Source of the DNA: Aurelia coerulea
Lineage: Eukaryota > Cnidaria > Scyphozoa > Semaeostomeae > Ulmaridae
Length of the DNA: 64,000 nt
Direction of reading: 5' to 3'
NCBI GenBank assembly: GCA_039566865.1
Contig: CM076943.1
Coordinates: forward strand, 18,159,501-18,223,500
Positions within the stretch are counted from its first letter, which is position 1; every line of letters begins with the position of its first letter. The notes under the pieces are model-generated. The model was given only the letters and a program-made list of their open reading frames with translations, was not told the origin of the DNA and did no database searches. Position numbers and translations under genes: made by a program. This document shows positions 1 to 11,000 of the stretch, piece by piece.

Positions 1-1797
1 TTCGTTGTGAGTAAAATTATTAAGCAGCGATCGTATTGTTTTCATCATATTATTGAATTTTAAACATGGATAATAAGTGGTTACAAGAGGTAATACATCT
101 TTTTTACATTTATGTGGTGCAGGTCCCTGTACTTTAGCACGATGAAAAGCCGCTTTGATTTTTTCCAATGGGTAACTGCAATCTAAAAGCCATTCTTCGA
201 GTTCTTTTAAACGTTGTTGTACTAGTTCGGGATCAGAGACGAATACAATTATTCTTTTGGCGAGATTAAATGGTATACTTTCCTTTATGTGTGATGGATG
301 AGCACTGTTAAAATCGAGGTACTTGTGTGGGTTTGTTTCCTTGTAATAAATATCTGTGTTAACAAATCTTCCTTCAACAAGGATTATCTTTATGTCTAAA
401 AAATTCAATGTTTCGATATTTCGCGGTTGGGACACTTTCTGTCCTAACTCCATGGTAAACTTGATCGATTCGTCAAGTTCGTTTAAAGCGTTTTTTAGCG
501 AATACGGGTCTATTTCCCTTGGTAAAGCGATGAAACCGTCGTCCATGTAACGAAAATAGTTTTTCTCGATGTAAGAGCAAATGTCTGCATTGAAGTATTT
601 TGGTAGAATCACTGGAAAAAGTTTTCTTTCTTCTAAAAAACCAACAGTGAGGCAAGCGTAAACCGGGGCAAATTTTGTTCCCATTGCAGTTCCTTTTATT
701 TGTTTATACATATCATTATCAAAACAAAAATTATTATTTTCCAGAACGAATTTCGCAGATTCTAGAATGAAGTCTTTTGTGAATCTTTCTGGTATTAAGT
801 CACGGCGTGCTTCGACCCAGTATTTAATTGCGTCTAATCCGAGATTATGGGGTATACTTGTATATAGGCTTGTAACATCATAGGAATATAAATTAGATGG
901 TGTTATGAATTCTTCTGGTAACTTGCGAATAAAGTCCCAGTCATCTTTCACATAAGTTTTCAAAGTTGGTACGATTGGTTTTAACAGTGTGTCGAGAAAT
1001 TCACTTAGTCTTTGCGTGGGAGCTATTGGGCCTGCAATGATTGGTCTACCTTTTAGATCTCCTGGAGGTGCCATTTCGACATAATCAGCATGTGATGAAG
1101 TTATCTGATCAATTATTTGTTTGCTCTTATGGATTTTCGGTAGGACATAGAAATTGCTTGTCTTCCATTCGAATTCTGTAATGAATTTTTCTTCATGTTT
1201 CGTCAGAGAGTTTTCGTGTTTCTTGATAAGTTTTTTCAGGTTTGTCATTACGATGTTATCCTCGTTTAAAGCGACTTTAATGTAGGTGTTTGAGTTAAGG
1301 TGGCCTTCTAACACTAGCGTGTCTCGATAAAAAGGTTTGTCCATTAATACAAAGTTTCCACTTTTATCCGCTTGCTTGATTATATTTTCATTTGATGTAA
1401 GTTCCTCTAGGGCTTGTCGTTCCTCTATGGTGAGGTTATCTTCGATATTAGTTCTTTCTGGGTGTAAATATTCAATGAGATTACAAATATTGTTTACTTC
1501 ATGGTTCTCGGTAAATATGGGTCTGTTCGATTTGTTCCTATGAATGGATATATCGTTACTTTCTTTTTCAAAAAATACTTCTTGAATTTTCACTCTTCTC
1601 GTAAATTTCTTCATGTCACTTTTAAACTGAGTCCTTGGTGGTGAAACTGGAGTAAACTTGGGGCCTTTGCTTAATAGTAGAGTGTGTCGTTGGGCCAAGG
1701 AGAAAGATGAAAGGTTGATGAGTTTAGCGGTAAGGGACGAGGGGGCTGTGGAAGATGACTGCTGTGAAAGTTTTTTGAAGCAGGGTGAGTGTTAGGC
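1..1797 (-). CDS. PLE reverse transcriptase (partial, open at window edge)
   Basis: Open minus-strand frame from the stop at about 1797 to base 1, roughly 598 codons. Visible landmarks in order: a LLLSKGPKFTP motif typical of the PLE pre-RT region (around 1650-1690), the EMAPPGDLKGRPIIAG block (about 1030-1075), SYDVTSLYTSIP (about 850-895), GTAMGTKFAP (about 665-690), and the catalytic YMDDGF box (about 533-550), followed by LNFLDIKI. These are the core RT motifs of Penelope elements, which copy their RNA by target-primed reverse transcription. The GIY-YIG endonuclease expected at the C-terminus lies off the left edge. The frame differs from the upstream ORF by a single shift, so this copy is probably inactive unless recoding occurs. 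Confidence 0.9.
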
Positions 1798-2063
1798 ACG
1801 GAAGGGGTAGGAAAACCTGTTGCCTGGATTTGAGGAGATACGAAATTTTGTATTCTTGGTCGAGTTGAATTGTATTTCCTGATCAGGTTCCATTGTGTAG
1901 GTTGGTTGGCTGGTATTTCATTGGATTTGCTGTTTGCGCTATTGCCGTTATTTGCTGTTGTGCTTGCCTTTTCTTTGTTTTGATTCGTGTTTGGTTTTTG
2001 ATTTTTGCCCTTGTTTGATTTGTCTCTTTGAAAAATATCTTTCTCTTCTTTGATTCTCTTTTC

Positions 2064-2702
2064 CTATCTTTTTATTATTGCTGTTTCGTCTTCTTTTGCT
2101 TTTATCTCCCAAGTGCTTTTTAGTTCTTTGAGAACATCTTCATCTTGCACTTTAGAGTGGAAGAATTCATGTGCATTGTCATCGATCTTTATGAGTTTTT
2201 TCTCATGTTCTCGTGCTCTGAGTCGTAAAATTTCAATTTCTGCAGATAGTTTATGTTCCGAGAGTTTGTTGTACACGGCAATTTCTTCATGGGACCCTTT
2301 GTGAGCGTTTTCTTCCCTGAATTTTCTGGGGACATATGGTGGATCTTCTTTAAGACAGTCTGAATAGAGCTTGGTCATTTCAGTTGAACGTGTGAAAGTC
2401 CAGAATACATCGCTGCGTGCTTTGAGCTTCTGATTCAGTGCTCTTTTGTGAGTTTCTTCAACATCACGTGCTTGGAGCTCAATGGCTTGCTTAGTTTGGT
2501 TCAAGGCATCTGGAGTAATCGACATCATTTTGTTGACGGTGTCTTTCATTAACTCTTCTGCTGATTCAAGAATCCTTGGTGTGAGGTCATTTATGATCTT
2601 CGGTAATATTTGTAAAACACTGTTAAGTACGGTTTGCTTGATTGATTCCAATTGTTCTTCGGAAAGGTGAACATTTTCTGAACTGGTTTCGTTTGCTGGC
2701 AT
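2064..2702 (-). CDS. PLE N-terminal ORF
   Basis: 212 codons starting MPANETSSE, about 90 bases 3' of the hammerhead. The N-terminal half looks helical and the rest is very rich in E, K and R, so coiled coil is likely; no enzyme motif is visible. The frame continues past the terminal TAG for about 90 more codons (N/Q/K-rich, then P-rich) toward the RT region, so the TAG is probably a secondary stop within one long PLE polyprotein. Function in the family is unclear; nucleic-acid binding or RNP assembly is only a guess. Confidence 0.7.
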   Translation of the reverse strand: MPANETSSENVHLSEEQLESIKQTVLNSVLQILPKIINDLTPRILESAEELMKDTVNKMMSITPDALNQTKQAIELQARDVEETHKRALNQKLKARSDVFWTFTRSTEMTKLYSDCLKEDPPYVPRKFREENAHKGSHEEIAVYNKLSEHKLSAEIEILRLRAREHEKKLIKIDDNAHEFFHSKVQDEDVLKELKSTWEIKAKEDETAIIKR

Positions 2703-2789
2703 CCTTACGAAATATTTGGTAAAGGTGGTACGATAAAATATGGTATTAAAATGGCAGATGCAACGAACGAAACGAGTCTAAATAATTGG

Positions 2790-2830
2790 CACACTGAGGC
2801 CTTTCAAACTTATGTTATCATCAGAGTGTG
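2790..2830 (-). ncRNA. Type I hammerhead ribozyme of the PLE
   Basis: Read on the minus strand: stem I arm CACACT, core CTGATGA, a 12-nt stem-loop II with AUAA loop, core GAAA, GGCCTC, then AGTGTG, which is an exact complement of the first arm (6 bp). Stem III is the self-complementary AGGCCT with essentially no loop, and C17 is followed by the predicted cleavage site between 2796 and 2795. Minimal hammerheads with tiny stem III are known from PLE pseudo-LTRs, where a dimeric fold is thought to help. Stem II is weak (three pairs plus a U-U closing position). It sits exactly at the junction of two tandem PLE copies, as expected. Confidence 0.88.
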
Positions 2831-3633
2831 ACTAACTAAACCAATGCAAACCTTTATATACGTACGGCTAAGTAAAATGATACATGATCAAGATAAATAA
2901 GGTCAATTCAAAAGAGCATGTCCAGATCTGAATAGTTGGTCTTCATATGTGGTCAACAGCTGTGGGTTCTTTAATTCCATAAAAGCGTACACTTTAAAGA
3001 ATGGTTCTTTTAGGTTAGTATTTCGATTTCCACATTCAAAAACGTGACGTGGGAAGATACATGACGAAATCCCCGTTCTCGACTCGGATATGTGATTGTT
3101 CATTCGATTACGTAAGTTTGTTGTTTGTCCAATGTGAGTGACCCTACCTTCGCATAGTTTACATGATAAAAAGTATACGATGTTCTTTGAATGGCAAGTA
3201 ATATGTGATCTGATATTCCAGACCGTGTTATTTGCGGTTGTAAACGATTCAACTGGTTGTAGATATGATCTGCAAAGTTTGCAGCGAGAATTGTTACATA
3301 AATGAATTCCAGGTGTTGCTTTGTTTTGAGTCCTGGGTTGCGAGCTAAAGTTTGAACTTGTCAGTAACGATTTTATGTTTCGGGGTTGTTTAAGCGCAAG
3401 GACTGTTGTCGATTGTTCGAATTTTCGTTTTGTTTCGTTGTGAGTAAAATTATTAAGCAGCGATCGTATTGTTTTCATCATATTATTGAATTTTAAACAT
3501 GGATAATAAGTGGTTACAAGAGGTAATACATCTTTTTTACATTTATGTGGTGCAGGTCCCTGTACTTTAGCACGATGAAAAGCCGCTTTGATTTTTTCCA
3601 ATGGGTAACTGCAATCTAAAAGCCATTCTTCGT
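2831..3633 (-). mobile_element. Tandem 5'-truncated PLE copy (pseudo-LTR-like)
   Basis: Second minus-strand PLE segment placed upstream, in its own reading direction, of the main copy. It starts abruptly at about 3633 in the RT thumb/linker, carries the C-terminal GIY-YIG region and stop at 2903, then a short 3' UTR up to the hammerhead. Bases 3435-3633 repeat 1-205 almost exactly. The tail-to-head arrangement is the classical PLE pseudo-LTR layout. Confidence 0.88.
2903..3601 (-). CDS. PLE C-terminal GIY-YIG endonuclease segment
   Basis: 232 codons from an internal Met; the frame stays open upstream to about 3633. It contains a cysteine motif (HLCNNSRCKLC), the nuclease block starting IVYFLSC, then THIGQTTNLRNRMNNH with the catalytic Arg region, and ends at HALLN. 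This endonuclease nicks target DNA in Penelope elements. The inverted copy reads TYIGQT at the same place, so this copy has a Tyr-to-His change in the YIG half of the signature and may be catalytically weak. The 5' truncation removes the RT. Confidence 0.88.
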   Translation of the reverse strand: MEKIKAAFHRAKVQGPAPHKCKKDVLPLVTTYYPCLKFNNMMKTIRSLLNNFTHNETKRKFEQSTTVLALKQPRNIKSLLTSSNFSSQPRTQNKATPGIHLCNNSRCKLCRSYLQPVESFTTANNTVWNIRSHITCHSKNIVYFLSCKLCEGRVTHIGQTTNLRNRMNNHISESRTGISSCIFPRHVFECGNRNTNLKEPFFKVYAFMELKNPQLLTTYEDQLFRSGHALLN

Positions 3634-3651
3634 TACTGACAACTTTGGTGA

Positions 3652-4917
3652 ATTCGCAAGTTACCAGAAGAATTCATAACACCATCTAATTTATATTCCT
3701 ATGATGTTACAAGCCTATATACAAGTATACCCCATAATCTCGGATTAGACGCAATTAAATACTGGGTCGAAGCACGCCGTGACTTAATACCAGAAAGATT
3801 CACAAAAGACTTCATTCTAGAATCTGCGAAATTCGTTCTGGAAAATAATAATTTTTGTTTTGATAATGATATGTATAAACAAATAAAAGGAACTGCAATG
3901 GGAACAAAATTTGCCCCGGTTTACGCTTGCCTCACTGTTGGTTTTTTAGAAGAAAGAAAACTTTTTCCAGTGATTCTACCAAAATACTTCAATGCAGACA
4001 TTTGCTCTTACATCGAGAAAAACTATTTTCGTTACATGGACGACGGTTTCATCGCTTTACCAAGGGAAATAGACCCGTATTCGCTAAAAAACGCTTTAAA
4101 CGAACTTGACGAATCGATCAAGTTTACCATGGAGTTAGGACAGAAAGTGTCCCAACCGCGAAATATCGAAACATTGAATTTTTTAGACATAAAGATAATC
4201 CTTGTTGAAGGAAGATTTGTTAACACAGATATTTATTACAAGGAAACAAACCCACACAAGTACCTCGATTTTAACAGTGCTCATCCATCACACATAAAGG
4301 AAAGTATACCATTTAATCTCGCCAAAAGAATAATTGTATTCGTCTCTGATCCCGAACTAGTACAACAACGTTTAAAAGAACTCGAAGAATGGCTTTTAGA
4401 TTGCAGTTACCCATTGGAAAAAATCAAAGCGGCTTTTCATCGTGCTAAAGTACAGGGACCTGCACCACATAAATGTAAAAAAGATGTATTACCTCTTGTA
4501 ACCACTTATTATCCATGTTTAAAATTCAATAATATGATGAAAACAATACGATCGCTGCTTAATAATTTTACTCACAACGAAACAAAACGAAAATTCGAAC
4601 AATCGACAACAGTCCTTGCGCTTAAACAACCCCGAAACATAAAATCGTTACTGACAAGTTCAAACTTTAGCTCGCAACCCAGGACTCAAAACAAAGCAAC
4701 ACCTGGAATTCATTTATGTAACAATTCTCGCTGCAAACTTTGCAGATCATATCTACAACCAGTTGAATCGTTTACAACCGCAAATAACACGGTCTGGAAT
4801 ATCAGATCACATATTACTTGCCATTCAAAGAACATCGTATACTTTTTATCATGTAAACTATGCGAAGGTAGGGTCACTTACATTGGACAAACAACAAACT
4901 TACGTAATCGAATGAAC
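3652..4917 (+). mobile_element. Inverted PLE fragment (RT plus part of GIY-YIG)
   Basis: Plus-strand copy facing away from the other two PLE pieces. It begins at the residues KLPEEF of the RT, keeps one open frame through GTAMGTKFAP, YMDDGF and TYIGQT, and is cut at RNRMNN (4917), after which the frame runs into unrelated sequence and stops at 4951-4953. About 18 bases (3634-3651) of filler separate it from the truncated minus copy. Such inverted 5' pieces are common in PLE insertions. Exon 6 of carrier copy 1 begins only 100 bases downstream. Confidence 0.88.
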
Positions 4918-5016
4918 AATCTATTAATTAGATGTAGAGAACACAGTAGTTAGAGAAATTAGAGAAATACTGTGGAATCTATTTCTTAGTGTATAGGTTC
5001 CTTTGTCTCTCAACAG

Positions 5017-5089
5017 ATGTTCCTTCAAGTGGAGCTTATTTTGTTGGGTACGAATATTTAATGAGACAACTAGGAGTGGAAGATAGAAG
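5017..5089 (+). CDS. Carrier copy 1, exon 6 equivalent
   Basis: Encodes DVPSSGAYFVGYEYLMRQLG and a short tail, between a CAACAG acceptor and a GTAAGA donor. It is 73 nt, the same as copy 2 exon 6 (34328-34400), with the same phases. It matches the family block GxYFxxYE on helix 4. Confidence 0.87.
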
Positions 5090-8000
5090 GTAAGAAAGAA
5101 GTGTGATCAGTGCTTGAAAACTCGCAGGAAAGTTAAAAGAAACACAATCTTGCAAGGAAAAAAATCCACATCACTAGGAAAAGGAAAGGAAAACAGTTTG
5201 GCTTGCAACAAAGAGGTGGAAAGAAAAGGCAATGAAGGAAAATTGGGAAAGGAGAAAGGAGAGAATTTTCTCCAAATCTACACCAACGACATAGGCAGAC
5301 AAATTTTTAAAACATAGGCTCATGTTGCAGGCAGTTGTTTTCTCGTTTGGCTTTGCAGGCAACCAGACTTTTTCCCGCTTTTGTATTATTATGGGATTGC
5401 ATCAGGTAGCTGCGTCAGTATCATCTTTAAGTCTGATGGTTTTATCGCTGAAATGAATTTCCTTAACTTCTAGTCTTGCAATATTTTAATAGCACCCTTT
5501 TTTCTGTGGTAGCGAATTCCCGCAAATCATAACTTCTCTTGTACATATCACACAGTACTGTGTGTTACAAGTGACTCATCGCATTGACATTACAATCAGT
5601 TGGTTCAGTGTGAATTATTTTCTTTGATACTCAAAGACATCGTTGTTGTTTTTCGAGAATTTAGTGTTCAATATTATTTGTTCAGGTTATAGTCGAATTT
5701 TTTCTAATGTTTGGTTTATTTTTTCACAGTAAGAAACGCAGCCCATGGAAAATCATCCTCGCTGGCGGTAAGTATTGAAATAACGGAGCTTAGCGGTTAA
5801 TCCCCTGAGAAATTGCGATATTTTCAATAAAAACAGTCAATATCAAAGCTTGTTTGTCAGATTTTTGAACCCTTGTAAAATCAATTACAGTGTCTATTTG
5901 TAAATGGCTGAGATTGGTATTGCATAGAAGCCCATTGTATGGAAACTTTTGACCAAACTCCAAAGCTTTGTCAAATGTTTGGGAATTTGGGAATAAAAAT
6001 GTGGAACCAAATACTGGTTGCTCCAAAAAACAATACTTCTGTTTGAATAATCACCAAAATTGATGACATGGCTGACCCAAATTATTTTCCCAGGCATAGA
6101 GTAAGAACCCGCAAAATATAAACCTGTTTTCAAAACAGCCTGTTTATTTTCTTTTGAAAAGGTCATTAATCTGGAAACAGGCTGAAAGGTTTCTTATCAC
6201 ATATTTAAGAAACCTTCAGTGATTTCAACTTAAGTATTTAAACAAACCCAGAGCAAATTCTATCGAACGGTATGTTCTTGTTACCTCTAAAATTACTCAA
6301 CCACATCATACATACCAAGTATACAGATAGAGATGCTTTTGGATGAAATCTCTAAAAAAATTTTGGCACCTGATTTTAACAAAGATCATTAAATGTGAAT
6401 TTATTTGGGTTCCTCTTATAAGAAACCTTCCTAAAATCAGGCTGAGAAGTTTCTTATATGAAGGCACCATTTCTTGAAAAAAATCAAAAGTTGTCAAAAG
6501 TGTTGTTTCATTGTTTTTCAACGAATTTTTACATTTTGGAGTATAGTTTTCACCGATCTTTCCTTTAAACCGGAGTACTTTTTTGGGACACCAGGTAGTT
6601 TCTCTCTTTTAAAGAGTCTTGTCATTAATGTCATTCCATTTTTCAAGATCACACACTTTGCGTGAAGTTTCTTTTCAGGGCTCAAAAATATTTCCTTCCT
6701 GGTAGCAAGCTAAGCATCTTTGTTTCTTCTTACGTATTGTCTTCTTCTTTCCAATATACTGCCTAATTCTATCCCATTTCCTTTCTGTCCTTCTTTCTTT
6801 CCATTTCATTTCCTTCCCTTCTTTCATGTCTTCCTCTCTTTTTCATCTTTTCCCTCTCCTTCCATTTCTTTTTCCTTTCGTCCTTGCTGGGAAGTTTGAG
6901 TATCTCATTTACCTTCCTGGTAGCGCCGCTACCGCGATACTTCGTTTTTGAGCCCTGTTATGTTTGACAATGTGACCTATACTGAAAAATCTATTGAACA
7001 AATGAAAGCACCATTGCTGAACGATTGAATAATGTCTTAAATAGATCTTTTTACTTGCTAGAAAAGAGGTTTGAATCGAGCGTCCAAATCTGGTAAAATT
7101 TGGAAAGGAAAACGAAAGCACGACCCCCGTTCTCAATGGATGCACTGCCAGCTGTTGTGAGATGAAGTTGCTTCGGTTCTCAGAATACTTTTCAGAGTTT
7201 ATTATCGACCACTTTGCGCAAAGTGAGTTAGCAATGGTTTAGTTTACACACAGGCAAATGTTATTGGTCTTTTTGCTTTGTTTCTCGTTATTTTCATTCA
7301 TTGTTAGCTGATTTTTCTTTCATTTGAATAACAACGGTTGAAAACAACAAATTTCGATTCGCAAGCTAGCAAAATGAAACCCTTGCATGCTCGCATTTTT
7401 GGTTTGCAACTTTTCACGACAAAATCAGCACACGATGAATGAAAATAACGAGAAACAAGGCCAAGAGGCGAGTAAAACTTGACTGTGTGTAGACAGAAGC
7501 ATTCGTAACTCAATTTGAGCAAAGTCAAAGCAAAGTTGATTAACTCGCTGAGAAGTGTTTTGAGATCCGAAGCAACTTCATCCCACAGCTAGCAGTGTTC
7601 CTTGTGAGAATAGGGGTCCTGCTTTCGTTTTCCTTCTGAAACTTTACCAGATATGGACGCTCGATCCAATCCTCTTTTCTAACAAGTAGAAAGGTCTCGG
7701 TCTAGCATGTTAAAATCTCATCTAAATTTTGGAGAGATCAGCTCTGTACTATGTGAAATTCAGCCTCGCATGTCACCCTCTCTTCCAATCTTTAAAGATC
7801 TTAAACTTCTCAAACTTTCTGAGATATTTGAACTCCGACTTTTAACCTTTGTCTTTGACTCTGTTAATAAAACTTCACCTAGTTGCTTTCATAACTTCTT
7901 CCTATTCAAAGTATCGGCTGATGACATCAGTTTGTTAGCAAATCATCAGGTTAATGTATATAATTGGTAGCTGAGGTACAGAAATGGAACATATATCTCA

Positions 8001-11000
8001 AACATCAAAATGCAGTATTCATTACAAATAGCTGTGCAATAAATTCGAAATTTGGAAAAGTTTTCCCTTCTATTTATTTTCCATCAACGTGTACTTTTAT
8101 GTCCAATTCTTTTGCTAGGTTTTGCTGGAATATGCGCAAATATAGTTGGACTTCCCGCTGATGTATTAAAATCAAGATATCAAACAGGTATTACGGGTCA
8201 TATTTTATCTGTCATTGGAGGATAGCCGCACATGAAACGGGAGAACCCTAAAGGGGCAATCCCAGAAGCAATCTGCATCCCAAAATTGACTTTTGGTGCG
8301 AAAGACCGTGAGAATTTCGCCTTAAAGGGGCTCCGTTGTCAAAATGTAAACAAAACGATGATTTTTGCAGTTTTTTGAAAGGTGATAGCACACAGGATTT
8401 TCGTATTTTTTTCAAAATGAAAGTTGCTGTTTGGGCATTAATCCTTGTACTTCACTAAGGAACAAACCAAACATTCATATCTTCTACGATTGATCGGATA
8501 TAAGTGGATTTTTAACGGTCACTTTTTTGTGGCTTGGGTGAAGCCACCAAACAAACTGCAGAGAACAATGGATGAAAGATGGATAATCCCCGACACGTGC
8601 GAGTTTGCGGATTTGTTTACTGTTTGACGACGGAGCCCCTTTAAGTCTACTGTTGGAAAGTCTCATTTATTTTAGTTTGCGTGTCTCATTTAAATATCTA
8701 GTCACAATAACCTTATCTGGACTGGGGGTTTAGAATGCCTACCGCAACCATGCTTGTCTCGGTAATTTTATTTTGCTAATTTCTGGGGCTAATTCCTTTT
8801 TGTGATTTTTCCTAACTATCTATTTTGCATCTTTCATCCAAATGTCTGTACGATATGCATGTTTGAAATCATAACAATTTTTTCGGAGAGCAGTTTTGAT
8901 ATCTTGTTTGTCTTATCGTCAAACCCTTTGAACTTCAAACCTAGATAATTCTTGACAGAAATTAGATAACTGGATGAAATTTTCAGTGCAACCGTCAACC
9001 AGAAAGAGAATATGGAGAACCCTAATTTTAGTGAGTCTTTATAGTCAAATGTGAATGAGCACTGTTTTTGGCCTAAAACAAAGAAAATTAATAATGTCAT
9101 CGAAAGTACAACAATTAGAGTGAAAAATAAAGCAAACATTCGTTTTTCTCACAGCAATTTACATGAGATACTTAATTTTCTTTCTTTTAGCCCTCGTCGA
9201 TTTGGATTTCTAAGGGGCTGATTTAGCCTCCCCCGGCCTGAGGATGCTGAGAAAATCTCGGTCCAGATAGAGGTAATGCACTGGTCTTTCTTACTCATTG
9301 CCTTTACAATTCTATTCTCCTTGCAGCTCCAGTGAATAAATACAAAAAAGGACTACTAGACGTTTTGCTGACAACGGTTGGTTAATAATTGATAATAATA
9401 ATAGTAGTTAATAACGGTTAGTTAATCTAGGAGGGCTGATTCAGCCCCCCAGTTTTATTTCCGTACTGAACGAAGTAGTGCCTTGAAACTTTGCATGTGC
9501 ATAGTACATCAAGAGCTGAACCAAAAATTAAATCTATTTTTAGTTATGTCACTTGACGTGCTAATGACGTCACAATATAGAATTTTCAAAGTCAATAGGG
9601 TTCAGTACTAAAGAATGTCCAAATATAATTGCTTACGCAAGCAGAGCATTGTCATCTGTAGATAAAAGATATTCACAGACTGAGAAGGAAGCGCTGGCAA
9701 TCGTCTGGGGAATTGAACATTACCACCTTTATTTATATGGAGCACCATTTACATTGCATACGGATCATAAGCCTTTAGAGATGATCTGCACAAATCCATG
9801 TTCAGATCCACCAGCAAGGATTCAAAGATGGATGTTAAGACTCCAACAATACAATTTTACAGTCGTTTATAAAGCCGGTATTTCAAACCCTGCTGATTTC
9901 CTCTCAAGACATCCGATACAAACAAAACATTTCAGATCAAATGTTGCTGAAGACTACATCAATTTTGTTACAGAAGCTGCTATACTTCCAGCATTTACTC
10001 TGGAAGAAATCAAATGTGCTACGGAGGAGGAGAAAGTCTTACGTGGACTTCGAGCTGCGATTCAAACAAGCTTTTGAAACTGCAATATTGTAAATTCCTT
10101 CAAAAATATTCGTGATGAAATATCTGTTGATCACCGACACAAAATATTATTACGCGGTACAAGGATTATACTCCCGAGTTCATTGCAACGTCGAGCAATT
10201 AAGATCGCACATGAAGGTCATCAGGGAATTGCAAAAACAAAGGCACTTTTACGTGAATATGTTTGGTTTCCAAACTTAGAAAAGATGGATCTACCAGAAG
10301 AAATAGATGGCTGGATCTACATAGGGAAGAAAAATGCATCTACCGGGGGATGAAAAAAATCCATCTACCTGGGGAAGAAAAATCCATCTACCTGGGGAAG
10401 AAAAATGCATCTACCGGGGGAAGAAAAATCCATCTACCGGGGGAAGAGAAATGCATCTACCGGGGGAAGAAAAATGCATCTACCTGGGGAAGTAAAATGC
10501 ATCTACCGGGGGAAGAATAATGTATCTACCGGGGGAAGAAAAATGTATCTACCAGGGGAAGAAAAATCCATCTACCGGGAGAAGAAAAAAATCCATCTAC
10601 CGGGGGAAGAAAAATGCATCTACCAGGGGAAGAAAAATCTTTCTACCGGGGGAAGAAAAATGCATCTACCGAGGGAAGAAAAATGCCTCTACCGGGGAAG
10701 AAAAATCCATCTTCCGGGGGAAGAATACCATTCACGATGTTGCTAAAGAGTATAGCTCAGAATGAGGTTTTTTCAATGCATTATTTCATACCCTTTAAGT
10801 AATGAAAATAAACAGTTTATCATCTTTAACCCTATAGTGGTTGGGCTATCTGACACGTCCTATATTGGTTGGGGGGGTGGGAAAGCCCCCCCCCCCTACC
10901 TAACTCTTGATTGAAAATAGATAGAGCAACCAAATTTGGTGCACTAATAGCCCCAGGCATGTACTTTATGAAAATATAAAAATTAACCAAAAATTTGCCG

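Larger units (their letters stand above)
1..2789 (-). mobile_element. Penelope-like element, main copy (3' part beyond window)
   Basis: Minus-strand PLE running from just 3' of the hammerhead cleavage site (about 2795) to the left edge, where it is cut inside the RT-to-GIY-YIG linker. In order it holds a short leader, an N-terminal ORF (2702-2064), a spacer, and the reverse transcriptase frame (1797-1). Stretches are nearly identical to the inverted fragment at 3652-4917 and to the tandem copy at 3435-3633, so the insertion looks recent. It lies in the intron before exon 6 of carrier copy 1. Seen damage is one in-frame TAG at 2064-2066 and one frameshift near 1760-1800. Confidence 0.9.
5090..8118 (+). 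other. Copy 1 introns 6 and 7: repeat remnants
   Basis: No coding sequence apart from exon 7 (5730-5767). Present are degenerate copies of the TATAAGAAAC-type repeat (about 6100-6480), a lone right end of the GTGTCCC family (about 6480-6595), a pyrimidine-rich CTTT/TTTC tract (about 6720-6895), and a foldback at 7035-7700. Confidence 0.6.

Noticed and set aside
356..655. Short plus- and minus-strand frames inside the PLE RT
   Set aside because: Shadows of the long minus-strand RT frame; the same two appear mirrored at 3927-4226.
2482..2670. 62-codon plus-strand frame
   Set aside because: Antisense to the PLE N-terminal ORF.
6715..6895. Branch/polypyrimidine control region
   Set aside because: A long CTTT-rich tract, but the nearest acceptor (8118) is more than 1 kb away; probably simple sequence.
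10270..10725. CRISPR array
   Set aside because: The repeats are contiguous 23-bp units without unique spacers, in a eukaryotic genome.
10263..10802. Four overlapping lysine/glycine-rich ORFs
   Set aside because: They are the three frames of the 23-bp minisatellite and have no start context or domain.
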